Shown: piece after piece, positions 1 through 11,675 of the stretch | How positions within the stretch are numbered: the first letter of the stretch is position 1 | Layout: every line of letters starts with the position of its first letter | Source: Poecilobothrus nobilitatus | Lineage: Eukaryota; Arthropoda; Insecta; Diptera; Dolichopodidae | Reading direction: 5' to 3' | Assembly (NCBI GenBank): GCA_947095535.1 | Contig: OX352774.1 | Location: 117,369,996-117,433,995 of the forward strand | DNA: 64,000 nucleotides | The notes under the pieces: generated by a model | What the model saw: the letters and a program-made list of their open reading frames with translations, nothing else | What the model was told of the DNA's origin: nothing | Databases searched by the model: none | Translations under genes and position numbers: made by a program

Positions 1-522
1 AGTAGGTTGTCAGCTTTAATTTGTGTGCATTAATGATCGCCAAATACGCAACAGTTAGAAAATTATGAAGGTTCAAAATAATTTAATTTTTTTTACTTCT
101 TTTCTATCTCTAACCGTTTTTGAAATATAAAGATTAGAAAAGTGTGTTATAACACAGAAAATATGTTAACCCACCTTTGAAAATATTACACTTTTCTATT
201 GTGATTGAAAATAACACAGCGATTGAAAAAAGCGGAGAAAGTAAGCCGTTCAAAAGTTATAGATTTTTTTATGAAAAGTCGCTAAAACATCTTTAACCCC
301 TCATATCTCGAAAAGGGTGCAGAATAGATCCTCTCTCGCATATAATTTTTTTGTTCGTTGAGATCTCAAATGAAAAGAACCATGGAATCACAAATATTAA
401 GTGAGAATATGAGTCTATACTACAATTTCAAAATAAAAAAATTCAAGAAATTTATAATTAAAAACTACAACTTTTCAATATTCCAACCTCTTTTCTATTC
501 CATTTTAAATATCTTTTTATAC
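1..522. other. AT-rich non-coding stretch
   Basis: No gene, structured RNA or repeat was recognised. The short reading frame at 358-594 is low-complexity K/N/F/Y/I sequence typical of random AT-rich DNA and runs into the repeat that starts near 523. Confidence 0.5.
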
Positions 523-1362
523 ATTATACTACAAAGTATAGGGTATATTAACTTTGGTATGGTGTTTGTTATCACCAAAAGGAAGCGAGTTTGATATGGA
601 ATGCATATATACTCTGAATCAGGATCACCTCCTGAGTCGATTTGACGATGTCCGTCCGTCCGTCCGTACGCACGATAACTCACAAAATAATGATACTATA
701 TCTTGATGAAATTTATACTGTAGGTTAACAATGACTAAAGAAAAGCGAACACGCATATTATCTTCGAAATTAATAAAGATAGAAACTTACAATTTTGTAT
801 TGTTTTTTCCTGAATCCCCGATATCCCTAAAATTTAAGATGAATTGGAGTGGTTGTTCGGCTACTTCCCACACAACTCCCAAAACCAAACAAGCATATAT
901 TCGAAATTAATAAAGATAGAAACTTCCAATTTGCTACTAGGGTGTTGTTTCCTGAATTCCTGATTTCACCAAAATTTGAGATGAATTGGAGCAGTTGTTC
1001 GAGTACCTCCCACACAACTCCCAAAACCGAACAAGCATAACTTCGAAATTAATAAAGATAGAAACTTCAAATTTGATACGAGGGTGCTATTTCCTGAATC
1101 CCTGATTTGCCTAAAATTTAAGATGTATTGGACTGGTTGTTCGGGTATCTGCCACACAACTCCCAAAATCGAACAAGCATATCTTCGAAATTAATAAAGA
1201 TAAAAACTTGAAATTTTGTACAAAGGTTGTAAAAGCATTTATTTTTTTAGCTTATATTAAATACCTAACTAAAATAACTTATGGATTTTTAATTTAATTT
1301 GAATTTTTTAGGTGTAGGGTATAAAAAAGTCGGTTGCATCGACTTACTGTTACATTTACTTG
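523..1362 (+). mobile_element. DINE-like element, family A copy 1
   Basis: Non-autonomous element with the layout of DINE/INE-1 (Helentron-associated) elements. The 5' end is a decayed hairpin around TATAGGGTATA at 538-547. A GTCCGTCC array follows at about 651-666, just before a conserved cgATAACTCA block. The core holds about three imperfect 142-bp tandem units, marked by the motif AACTCCCAAAA at 874, 1016 and 1158. The 3' end has AGGTGTAGGGTATA (1310-1323) followed by a small stem GTCG/CGAC (about 1329-1343) and a TTACATTTACTTGTT tail. Short open frames here are repeat artefacts. Copies at 52935 and 59767 share both ends. The DINE label rests on known family architecture; the coordinates are read directly. 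Confidence 0.75.
874..1300 (+). repeat. Central tandem repeats, about 142 bp, in DINE-A copy 1
   Basis: The anchor AACTCCCAAAA recurs at 874, 1016 and 1158, an exact 142-base period. Each unit contains the same string of features: CTTCGAAATTAATAAAGATAGA, a GGGTG(T/C)T block, TCCTGAATnCC, and a GATGnATTGGA block. Confidence 0.85.
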
Positions 1363-1498
1363 TTTTTTTGAAAAATAAAAACAATTATTTTCATGCATAG
1401 GATTTAAAATATTTAATTTTTGCACTTTAATATAATGGAATAACTTTGTTCAATATCTTACGCATTTAAATGAGTTGTAGGTTGTAGCAGTTAATTGA

Positions 1499-1583
1499 TA
1501 TCAATTATATACATATATACATATTACATATATATAATATATATTATATATATAATAATGATATGTATATATATATACATATC
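1499..1583. repeat. AT dinucleotide / palindromic tract
   Basis: Dense TATA and ATAT runs form many overlapping palindromes between the DINE-A copy and the foldback element. It is simple-sequence DNA with no further signal. Confidence 0.8.
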
Positions 1584-1887
1584 TTATTAATTAAAAATAA
1601 AAGCAAATTTATTTTTATTTTTTACTTAATTTATCCACTACTCGTAATCCTATACAATTCATTCGAAAACAATAAAAAAAAAGAAAATTCTAGAAAATCG
1701 CCGGAACTTGATAGTGTTCAGATTAATATTATTAAATAAAGATATAAGAAGAAAAGTAATTGCAATTCAATTTAATTCAATGCTTAACAGATAATTAATT
1801 AATTGAGAACAAAACAAAACAAAAAAAAATTTTTTTTTGAAATTCAATTCAATTGTCTGAAGATATATAGACATAAAATCCGGGTTG

Positions 1888-2153
1888 GCCACGAAATCCC
1901 AAATACAAAATTCCAAATACAAAAACCCAAAATTCAAAATCCCAAAATCTCAAATACCAAAATCCCAAAATTCCAAAATCCCAAATAGAAAATCCCAAAT
2001 ACAAAATTTTGGATATTTTAGGATTTTGGATTTGGGATTTTAGTATTTTGGTATTTTGGAATTTGGGATTTTGGAATTTTGGGATTTGCGATTTTTTTTT
2101 TTTTTTTTGTGATTTTGGCATTTGGAATTTTTTTTTTTTTGGGATTTCGTGGC
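1888..2153. mobile_element. Foldback element built from CCCAAAAT-type subrepeats
   Basis: GCCACGAAATCCC at 1888-1900 is perfectly inverted as GGGATTTCGTGGC at 2141-2153. The left arm is a run of short units resembling AAATCCCAAAAT. From about 2010 the right arm is the complementary run of GGGATTTTGGAATTT units. The whole 266 bp can therefore fold on itself with many registers. This is the design of foldback-type elements with repetitive arms. The short open frames here, rich in PKFQNPK or KSQIPK, are translations of the subrepeats and not genes. A right-arm half copy lies at 2889-2984. Confidence 0.75.
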
Positions 2154-2599
2154 GCTCTCTTTTTTATTCCAGATGTGGGTCGATTTAATGAAAAAAAAAA
2201 ATATTGATTGTAAAAATTGTAGGAAAAAAATTCCAACAAAAAACATTCAACATGACAACGTTTTTAATTTTTCAAATTTGCTTTTGTATACTCTTCAACA
2301 TTACATTTTTTCCTACATTTTTTGGTATTCGAGACGGGTTGGATAGGAAATTCCAAAAAAAAAAGTTCATTTCAAAAATATCATTTACATAATTCCAAAA
2401 AAAAAAATCCAAAATTTAATGTGAAACATTTTAAATAGCGCTAAAAACACTCGCTAAACAAGTTATTGGGACCCTATGATTTTGTAACCCACTGTTAAAT
2501 GACTTCTAACGTCTTTTTAGAACAACAAGGCATTTAAAATAGTGGGCGCTACCACCCCCAAACTGCCTTAAACAAATTATTGGACCTTGATTTTTAAAC

Positions 2600-2870
2600 C
2601 AAGTATAAAATCTCTCCTAATTTAGAATCTCACATACTGATATATAAAAATATTCTGGAAAAAGCGTATAACTTTGATTTTGAATTCAACTTTAAAATCC
2701 CTCCTAACTCAGAACCTCACGTTTATATATAAATATTCTGAAAAAAAAAGAATACCCTGATTTTGAATCCAACTCTAAAATCCCCCCAAAGAATCTGGCA
2801 TATACATAAATATACATATTCTGGAAAAAGCAGCAATCCTGGTTTTGAATCCAACTCTAAATTCAAAACG
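2600..2870 (+). repeat. Imperfect tandem repeat, about 85-95 bp, three units
   Basis: Three diverged units each contain a TTTGAATTCAAC or TTTTGAATCCAAC block, TAAAATCCC(T/C)CC, and TATTCTGGAAAAAG. It lies between the full foldback element and its half copy. No coding potential was seen. Confidence 0.6.
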
Positions 2871-2888
2871 AACTATATCAAAACTACA

Positions 2889-2984
2889 TTGGGATTTTAG
2901 TATTTTGGAATTTGGGAATTTGGAATTTTGGAATTTGGGATTTTTTTTTTTGTATTTTGGCATTTGAGCTTTTGTGGCGCTCCC
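2889..2984. mobile_element. Half copy of the foldback element (right arm only)
   Basis: GGGATTTTAGTATTTTGGAA subrepeats, a T run and the terminus TTTTGTGGCGCTC match the right half of the 1888-2153 element. No complementary left arm precedes it, so this copy is truncated or has lost one arm. Confidence 0.65.
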
Positions 2985-3134
2985 ATAAAATTCATCTGTA
3001 AATTTATAAATCAATTAATTGATTTTTTACTTTCGTATCTCTTTCTTTTATTAAAAACTACAGGATAATTTTATTAATATATAAAAAGCACGTGCTTAAC
3101 TACAATTTTATTGATATTATAAACTTGTAAGTTG

Positions 3135-3188
3135 TGATACTATGGTGCTGCAACTATCCTTTTATTTGTTTGCAGCACCATAGTATCA
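3135..3188. ncRNA. Perfect 19-bp hairpin, miRNA-precursor-like or tiny MITE
   Basis: TGATACTATGGTGCTGCAA (3135-3153) is followed by a 16-base loop and its exact complement at 3170-3188. A perfect stem of this size with a short loop, and with mixed base composition in very AT-rich surroundings, is not expected by chance. It could be a small-RNA precursor or the ends of a tiny inverted-repeat element. The stem alone is short for a canonical pre-miRNA (usually about 22-33 bp with mismatches), and the flanks pair only weakly. Confidence 0.4.
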
Positions 3189-4309
3189 GTTAAAATTACC
3201 AAGAATTTACGATTTACATATTTAGATTTTAATGTTATTCTTGGATATGAAAATAGGATTGTTCCTAGACCTGGTGAGAATAAGCAAAATAGATATTGTT
3301 TTAACATCTTGAAGTATATAAATGTTACATAACGGTTTGATAGTAAAAAATTGCCTTTTTTAAATTTTTTGCAATTAATTAAAACTAAGGAATTAATACA
3401 TACTCAAAGGTATGATTAAGATAGTCAGTAAACATTCATAATTTATTAAGACAAACAATTTAACATAAAAAAAAAACATTTTATTTTTACATGTTAATTT
3501 TTAAAGCACGAAAAACCTTTTTTGTTAACTATTTTTGTAGGTTAAGTTATCATAAGTATGTAAGCAAACAACAAAATAAAAGTTCAATAAAAAAAAAAAA
3601 AAGGTTTGACAGTAATTCTGTACCCTTTCGATTTGTTCGAGTCACTTCCATTCTATCTGCATTTTTTTTAAAGATCCAGTCATACGTTATTTTTTAGGTA
3701 TTACATCTGCCACATGTGTCTTTTCAAATAAATTTTCGAACTTATGACTGTATTTTGAAATAGATTCTTTAGATGTACAATTTAAGAATTAGTTTCAAAC
3801 ACTATAGCCTCGCCTTGCATCACATTTTCCTAAAATGCATTACCAACGTAATTCAAGGCTCTGTTGTAGTGTGTTCATTTAAAACTTTTAAAAACAACAT
3901 GAATTGTTGTTTAAGACATTATTTCTTTTTTTTTTGTTTTTGTTTATTTCTTAATTTTCTTAATGAAATTATTACAGAAAAAACTAGACCGGACCAGAAA
4001 AAGTAAAACAAAATAAAACAAAAAAAAAATAATTTGGGATTCAAGAGGGAATTTAAGACAAATTTGTTAAATTGAATTACAAAAAATGTTTTACAAAGGG
4101 TGTTATAATTCAATTAAGAACATTTTTGTCCCATTAACAATTCATTTTAATATTTTTTTTTCAAAAATTTATCGATTTTCGAATTCGAAATCAAAATAAA
4201 ATTATTTTTAAGACATTTTTTATAAATTTCGATAACAGGTTTTCTTCTTTAATCTTTTGTTTAAATTAAATAATAATTTTTGTTTTAGAATATATCTGTA
4301 ATTTATATT
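3189..4309. other. AT-rich stretch without recognised features
   Basis: Contains poly(A) and poly(T) runs and two low-complexity open frames (3491-3697 and 3773-4006) with no recognisable domain. Nothing else is supported. Confidence 0.5.
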
Positions 4310-5875
4310 AACGAGGAAGAATACAGTTGACTTTGTCAACTCTTAGATACCCGTACGAACCGTTAGTATGTTCACAGCCACTCTGCTTACAATATTATTT
4401 TTTTAATATTTTAGTATTTTAAAATAATTTGGGTGAATTTTATAATTTCTAGAACTATGGGTTGTACATATATTCAAACTATATGTTTATATGACCATTC
4501 TTCAAAAGCAGATTCTAACCTTCCACATAACGATTATCAATCCAAAACTTTTTCAAATATTCTATAGTACCATTTAATACTAAGCGGTAAATGTATATTA
4601 AATTTACTAAGTACAAAACAGTAAATATAATTTTAAATATTATATTATATTATATTTAAATATTCCATTGGCAGAATAATTTCTTATAAGTACAATAAAA
4701 TACATATGTGTATGTAAATACGGCGCTATATAATATACATCTATACTCTTATCATTCATTCACTAGTGACATATACGATATGTAAATAAACATGATATTA
4801 TATAAGTATGTATATATATCAATATCATATAAATAAAAATTCTTCAAGCAACCGTTATGTTGTTTATTTATTTACATTTTTATGTACTACGCATTATGTC
4901 CTCAACAATTTCAAATTATCGAGTAAAACAAAATGGAAAAAATTTGTTGAAGAAATTTGTTAGAAAATTTGAAAAAATCAAGTAACACTTTCGTCAATTA
5001 TAAAGTTAACCTATAGTGTTAAAAAAAGTTGTTAACAGAAATAAGAGAATAATGTTGGAGCTTTAATTTTTGTGTATTACTTCAAAAAAATTTTAACAGG
5101 TGTTCAAGTTACAGGTGTTTAAAAATAGGAAATTTTCAGTTTTTGATCCCTTACAGCTCCTAAACGGGGGGTGATACAAAAAAAATTTCTGAAATGACTC
5201 ATACTAATTTTCAAAGATCTAACTTCTGTCAAAATTTCAAGTTTCCAACTTAAACCGTTTAGAATATAGAAGGGTTGAAGGATTTTGCAAAATTTGAGTT
5301 TCACATAACGGTAAATTAAGACACCGTATGCCACAAATATATATTTAGTGTATATATACTTTTAAAGCTAATAAAAGTAGTAATGGTTTGGCGTTTTCAA
5401 AATGAAGATATACCTTATACAACTTGCGCTATAACAATTTAAATATAGAGCTTTTTTGAACCTTTGGGGAGCTGTAGCTCCGTAACGGGTGGGGCTACAA
5501 AAAAAAGTTATTAAAAATAAAATTAATTTTTTTGTAAGATCTATCAGTAGTTAAAATTTCATAGCTCTATTGCAAAAAAAATGTGGGGATCTAAAAGTTA
5601 GGTGTTCGAGAGCTACCCTAAGGCTTGGTCCAAACTCAACCAAAAAAAATAGGGAACCTACAAATTACTCCCAGAATATTTTGTGTAAATTTCAAGTTTC
5701 TAGCTTTCTTAGTTTTTGAGTTAGCGTGCTGACGGACGGACGGACATGGCTCAAAAGTCTTAGAATTTTTTTCTGATCCGATCCATACCTTTGAAGGTAT
5801 ATCTAGCTCGCTTATTTCGAGGTGTTACAAACGGAGGAGTAATTTTATTATACCCGATCCTATCGTACGGGTATA
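4310..5875 (-). mobile_element. DINE-like element, family B copy 1 (uninterrupted)
   Basis: Read on the minus strand, the element starts at 5875 with TATACCCGTACGA, a short hairpin and GGGTATA. It then carries a (GTCC)n array (complement at about 5732-5746) next to the AGCACGCTAACTCAAAAACT block. The far end carries TCGTACGGGTAT (complement at 4347-4358) followed by a perfect terminal stem AGTTGAC-ttt-GTCAACT (4325-4341). Inverted subterminal repeats, a microsatellite near the 5' end and a 3' stem-loop are the hallmarks of DINE/Helentron-derived elements. There is no transposase. This copy is the empty-site reference for the interrupted copy at 36057-44702. Confidence 0.78.
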
Positions 5876-8800
5876 AAAATGGGTACGGTACACTTAGCAA
5901 CATTCATTTAACTAGTGGACATTTAATCAGTGAACATTTCCCAAAACAAGCACTTAACAAAACGACATTAAGCAAAGCAGATAACTAACAAAAAGAAAGG
6001 CGTTGAATGATAAATAATCAGGCAATTAGCTTCAAATATTAAGGGAATTAAAAGTAAAAATAAAGACGTTTCATGCAGCCTATGAAAGAGATAATGAAAT
6101 TATAGAGTTTAAAATTAAATTATTAATTATTAAAAACTTAAGTTTCCAAGTGTTCAGTTGTCTTTTGTTTTGATCAAGTTGCAAAGTTGTTAAATGTCTT
6201 TTTTTTGCCAAGTTGTCAAATGTCTTTTTTTTGCCAATCATTCGTACTATAACAAAATTTCGTACTATATATAAAAACATGGATGGGCATACAATAAAAA
6301 ATGGACAATATTTAATGTTTTTAATTCTTATTATATCTTGAACACATAAAATATTCATTCATATGTTTTAATTTAACTGTAAACATATATTTATATTCAT
6401 TATACCCTCAATTTTTTTTTTAAATTAATTATGTATAACATTTTTCAAGATTAAATACTAAATGTGTTGATTCCCTAATGAATTTTAATATGAAAAAAAC
6501 TTAACTTTTAAATGACAACATAATTAATAAACAATATTATTTTAGCAATACTTTCTAGCTTCTGATTATTTAACAACAAAAGAGAAAATTTCCGTATTTA
6601 TTCTTAACCATTAGTTTTTTTTTCTTTTTTAAAATAAATAAACAATTATTCAACATCTTACGTAATTTACTGTCCACATCGATACATACATGTAGATATA
6701 CCTACACAATTTTTCATTCATACAATAACTACTTTTTCATATTTTCTCTTTATTTATTTATTTAAAACATTTTTGTCTTTATAATTATAACGGAAACTTT
6801 TTAAATTGATATATCCGTATCCTCTTTAAGAAAAAAATACAACAAAAGTAACAACAACAATACAGTTATATCTAACAAACATTAACTATTTAGTTAAAAT
6901 TTAATGTAAATATTTTGACAACATCCATAAATAAACAAATAAACAAATAAAAAAGTACCATATGATTGTATATTTGTATTTAAAAACCGGTTTTTACCTT
7001 TATAAAAAAAAGCTTTTCGTCCTTTTTATTTTACTCTGTTTACACTTTATAGAAAAACGATACATAGAAAAATACACTAAAAAAATAAAATAAAAAAAAA
7101 AATAATAATCTAAAAATTCCTAGAGCTTTTACTATTTTTGTTGATAGAGAAAATGTTTATAAACAATGTTTTCATCAACATTCAATTGTTTTCATTCGGA
7201 ACTAATTTTATAACGATTAGTTTGATTACAATCGTTAACTTGTTAAGATGTGTTATGGTTTTTCGGCAACGGTAAAAAAAGCAAACAATTTTTTTTTCTT
7301 TAACAGTGATTATATTACTGATTAGTGAATACATATATAGAAATAACGGTAAAGAAATAAAAATTTTTAAATTTGAATTAAGAGAACATTGAAAAAAATT
7401 TAATTTTTAAATCTATTAATAAAAAATTTTATGATCGACTTTTTAACTAAAATTTCCTTTTTGAAATAAATATGTAATAAAAAATAACAGTGAAATTTTC
7501 AAGTAGAAAAAACAAAAAAACAGATTATTTAAGCAGTTAATTAATTAATTTAAATTACATTTTGAACCTAAACTGCTTAAATAAGTGAAGGAAAGACTTT
7601 AAAAACCTCGTTAACTAACTTTTAATATTAAATAGAATTATAGAAAATGATATTTTTAAAATAATACAAAAGTAAGAAAATAATAATAGATGAAATAAAA
7701 TTGTCTTCTAGTTCTTTTATCAAATATTAATTTTTCAAAATGTAATTTATTAGTTATATCCTAAATCTTTTAAAATATATTAATAATGTGTAAATAGTCA
7801 AAAAATTTGTTTTCCAATGACATATTTTGTACGGTTTCATTTAAAACTTTCCATAGAAATTTATTTAGTATAATTTGCCTAATCTGTTTATAACAACTGT
7901 TTATTAACAAGTAATAAAACATAAATCCATAATTAATTTATTTTCTCTACCATAAAACTTTATTTTTTAATGATCCTGATTACTTTGTTACTAAATTTCT
8001 CTTTAAAAACATTTATGATACCTTTAAAATTTTCACTTAGTGCTTCTAGCCATTAAAAATGAAAAATGTTAAACCATTAATTTATAAACTATAGAATCTG
8101 TGTCAAAAAAGTGGTACAAAGTGCTATTTTGAGCCAAACTAAAATTTTCTACTTAAACCAAACAATAGTTAGAATGAAATATATATCCTTTACCGTTAAA
8201 TTTTAATTTAGCATCATATTATGTATTTTACCTATATATTTGTTTAGTAGACAATTTAATATCATCTCGCATAATTTCAAACTAAGTCTAATATAAAATT
8301 CATTGTACTAGATAATACATAATAATGTGCTTAATTTTTTTTTTCAAATTTACTTCAAAATAAATTTTTACGATATTTAATTTGTTGACATAACAAATAA
8401 AAAAAATTTTTTTTTTATTCTCAATATTAAAACAAACTTTTATAGATTATATCGTAAAAATATTTTATTCACTTAAATAAACTTTTAGTTTTTTTACAAT
8501 ATCAAAATGCTTCAAAATATTTTATTAAAAATCAATCAAGAAAATAATAAAAAAATATTCAATTAATTTATATACATATATATAGTATATATATAGTATT
8601 GATATAGTATTGGTATATATAAACATAATAATAATAAAAATAATTAATTAATTTATAATATAAGTACTGTTTTCAAAATTGTATTGTTAGATATCGTAAT
8701 TTTTTATTGTCTTTCTTCTGAAGTTGTGTTCATTCATTTAAGAAAAAAAACAAAATGTTTTTTTTTTTTGTTTTACATGTGTTTTAAATATTTTTTAGTC

Positions 8801-9508
8801 AATAAATTAGTAAGTAATATTTATAAAATTTAAATTGAATCATTCACTTTAGACTAAAAAAAAAAATATATATATTATATACATAAACGATCGTGAAATA
8901 TTGTATAATATTGTATTGTTTGTAACTGAAAAAAAAAAAAAAAAAAATTATTGAAGATATTCAAATTGTAGTGATTTTTGTTATTATAATTCTTGTGCTG
9001 TGTGCATAATTAAATTTCTATAAAGTACATATATATATATATATATATAAATATGTATATATATTTTGTATTAAAAATTTTAAAGTAAATTAATTTTGAT
9101 TGAAAATGAATGTTTATTTAAAAACTAATAAAAATCGATAATAATAAAATACGATATAAAATATTTTTATAATAAAAATGCTAATTTGTATAAAATAAAA
9201 AAAAAAAAATACCATATTTTTAATAGTTTAATTTTCTGCTCTAAATAATAAAAAAATCATAAAATTTTATTTAAAAATTTCTTACAATATTGAATAAAAG
9301 AAATTATTATACTTACGAGTATTTATTTGTTTAAAAAAATTATTAAATATAAAATTAATGATTTACGATATTGAATTTATTGATATAAAATTATCAATTT
9401 AAAAATTAAAAATGGCAGTGATATAAGTAAGAATGACATTTATATACCTATATAACTTTTAAGTAATATTAAGATATTTTATAATTTATACATAGATATA
9501 AATATCTA
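5876..9508. other. Long AT-rich stretch, no gene seen
   Basis: About 3.6 kb of AT-rich DNA with poly(A), poly(T) and (TA)n runs (for example about 9027-9053) and no open frame of interest. The frame at 6080-6358 (-) includes a local duplication of TGTCTTTTTTTTGCCAA and has no recognisable domain. Confidence 0.5.
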
Positions 9509-10432
9509 CAGTCAAACCTCTCTATCTTGCTACCTTATATATTAGGGATTTTGTTTTATCTTAAACACATTTGCTATGCTCTTGAGCGTTAAAAGTAATT
9601 TATATTGAAAATAACTCTCTAAGTGGAATACTCTACATCTGGAATTTTTAACTATCTTTTTTTTGGCGAGGGTCGGTGGAAAACTTTAAAACTCACCGAG
9701 AAGAAATGCACGTGAAACATTTAGAATAGAACATCGAAATAGCGTAGAACTTTAACCAACTCAAACCTCCTAGGAAACTAAACTTTAGATTTTGATCTTT
9801 GATACAAATGTATAGTTTGGTTTACAGGATAGAGATGTGAGTAGGAAAAAATGAATTTAAAAAACGAATTTTGAAGAAAGATGTTAATGTTCTTTTAAAC
9901 TTTACTAAGTCGTACACATATGAGTTATCAACATCTCCAACAAATTTCTCTGTCTCTTTATCAGCTAAAAATTACCTTCTTATCTGAAATATTGTTTACC
10001 TCACTATTTTGAACAAATTTGATATCACCTCTCATTCGTGATTAAAAAAAAAATTATTTAGATGACATTTAGAAGATGTCAGAATTTGTTTGTTTGTTTT
10101 AAAGTTGTATATGTATACATATTTAGAGTGATTTAAAGTTTAAAAATTGAAAGCTAAATGTCGAAAAGCAAATTGAACGTTTTAAAGCTTATTGATAAAT
10201 AAAATTTTTGGGCTAATACAAAGTGGAGGTAATAAAAAAACAAGTAAAGTTTTTTTGTTGATTAATTTAAATAAAAATGTATTTTTCTAAATAAACGTTA
10301 TAGAAAATGAATTTATATGAATATTTAACTAGTATTTTAATTTATCTCTTATAAACCCCTCTTCGTTGAATCCTCTCTATTTGAAATAATTTCATTGGCT
10401 CCTTGGCGGTTCCAAATAGGGAAATTTGACTG
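9509..10432. mobile_element. Tc1/mariner-pogo-type non-autonomous element
   Basis: CAGTCAAACCTCTCTAT at 9509 is mirrored by the end of the element, whose complement reads CAGTCAAATTTCCCTAT from 10432. TA lies directly outside both ends (9507-9508 and 10433-10434), the target duplication of Tc1/mariner/pogo elements. No transposase frame remains in the 924 bp. A LINE/SINE-tail-like block (about 9655-9850) lies inside it, so part of the length may be a nested insertion. Confidence 0.6.
9655..9850. repeat. LINE/SINE 3'-tail-like block
   Basis: GGCGAGGGTCGGTGG and the downstream CCTCCTAGGAAACTAAAC resemble the block at about 24541-24720, which lies at the 3' end of the minus-strand LINE relic. 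Similarity is partial and judged by eye. Confidence 0.35.
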
Positions 10433-11169
10433 TAAATTAAATTTAATTAATGATATTATTATTCTAAAACATAAATTGTAATGCATATTTTATTTTAAAT
10501 TAACAATGCATATCTTGTTCTATAAAATTAATTTAAAATTCGTGTTTACACTTACAATAAACTTTAGATTGCTTTAAATTGTGCGGTAATTATACAAATA
10601 ATATAGCGATATTCTAAAGAGATTCAAATATTTTTACATTTAATTTGCCCAGATTCAAATTTTTATCACATAAATTGTATAGTGTTTACAATACTCGACA
10701 TTCTTTAAAAGCTGATGTAATTTTGCGTTATATTTTATTCTATTAAGGGATCAATAAAATTAATTTTTTTTTTATTATGAAAACAAATTTTATGCAATGC
10801 ATTTTAAATAGTGACTTAATCTAAAAGAAAACAAATTTTCAAAGTTAAACTGGGAAATAGTTTGTAACAATTATATAAACTACTTGATTACACAACAAAA
10901 ACGTTTTTGTTTTATCATCATCTCGTTTAAATTATTGGATTTTGATTTGGATTTCCTACCCTTTCATCCCTTTCCAAGCTCCACTTAGTACACAGTTTCT
11001 AAAAAAGCTACTTTTTTGTTTAATTCAAGAGCAACTGACACAAATTAAGCTATAAAAGCTTAAACCGTCGTTTAGAAAAAATTTAGATTATGTATATTAT
11101 TAGTTAGAGACGTAAATTGGAAATTTGTATTTACATTACATTTACATTTGCATACATTTTGCCTTTAAT
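10433..11169. other. AT-rich stretch without recognised features
   Basis: No long open frame, repeat or structured RNA was recognised between the pogo-like element and the next repeat. Confidence 0.5.
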
Positions 11170-11345
11170 TTTTTTTTCCAAAGATACCAAGAACTTCTGC
11201 TTGGTAGTGTCAGATTCTTACTGACTAAACCTTCCCCTTTAATCAGTATAATATCATTAAATCCCTAATTTATTGCTAACGCAGTATATTGTCTAGGGAG
11301 TAAGGACAGGAGAGGATAGGACGAGGATGTGGAACCATTAAATTG
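11170..11345 (-). repeat. SINE/LINE-tail repeat copy
   Basis: Shares GGTAGTGTCAGATTCTTACT, GACTAAACC and the later AACGCAGTATATT..CTAGGGAGTA with the repeats at 21717-22170 and 60545-61050. Orientation is set by the tRNA-like head in the 21.7-22.2 kb copy. Confidence 0.65.
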
Positions 11346-11675
11346 GTGGTGGGACTCTAAAGGAAAAATTTATCCGCCAATTATTAAGAAGTTTGAATTT
11401 AAAATTAAAAAATCGTTTAAACTACTATTGATAACCTTATGTTTTAACTAAATCTACCACCAAATCTTAAAAGAGGTCAAAAAAAATATAGACATACGTA
11501 AAAATTTAGACATACGGTGATATTATATTTCTGTTTTGCCTGTCCGTATCCCATACAATTTAGTCTCAACTACTTTTTAGTACAAAGGAACATATTCCTA
11601 TTTTCAGGTTATTGAATACCCAAAAAAAAGGGCTGGTTGAACTAACGTCGGAAATAACTAAATGAACTAAAATAA

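Noticed and set aside
827..1166. Short frames encoding GVVWEVLEQ-type peptides, also near 53146-53510
   Set aside because: They are translations of the 142-bp tandem repeat in DINE-like elements and recur with it; not genes.
1499..1583. Regulated stem-loop or origin in the TATA/ATAT tract
   Set aside because: Any AT dinucleotide run forms such palindromes; no added signal.
1849..2246. Frames rich in SQIPKFQNPK
   Set aside because: Translation of foldback subrepeats; no start context or domain.
4310..5875. Cut-and-paste MITE interpretation of the TATACCC elements
   Set aside because: Outside one subterminal repeat there is a conserved terminal stem and tail, which fits DINE/Helentron-type ends better than simple terminal inverted repeats. 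No target duplication was seen.
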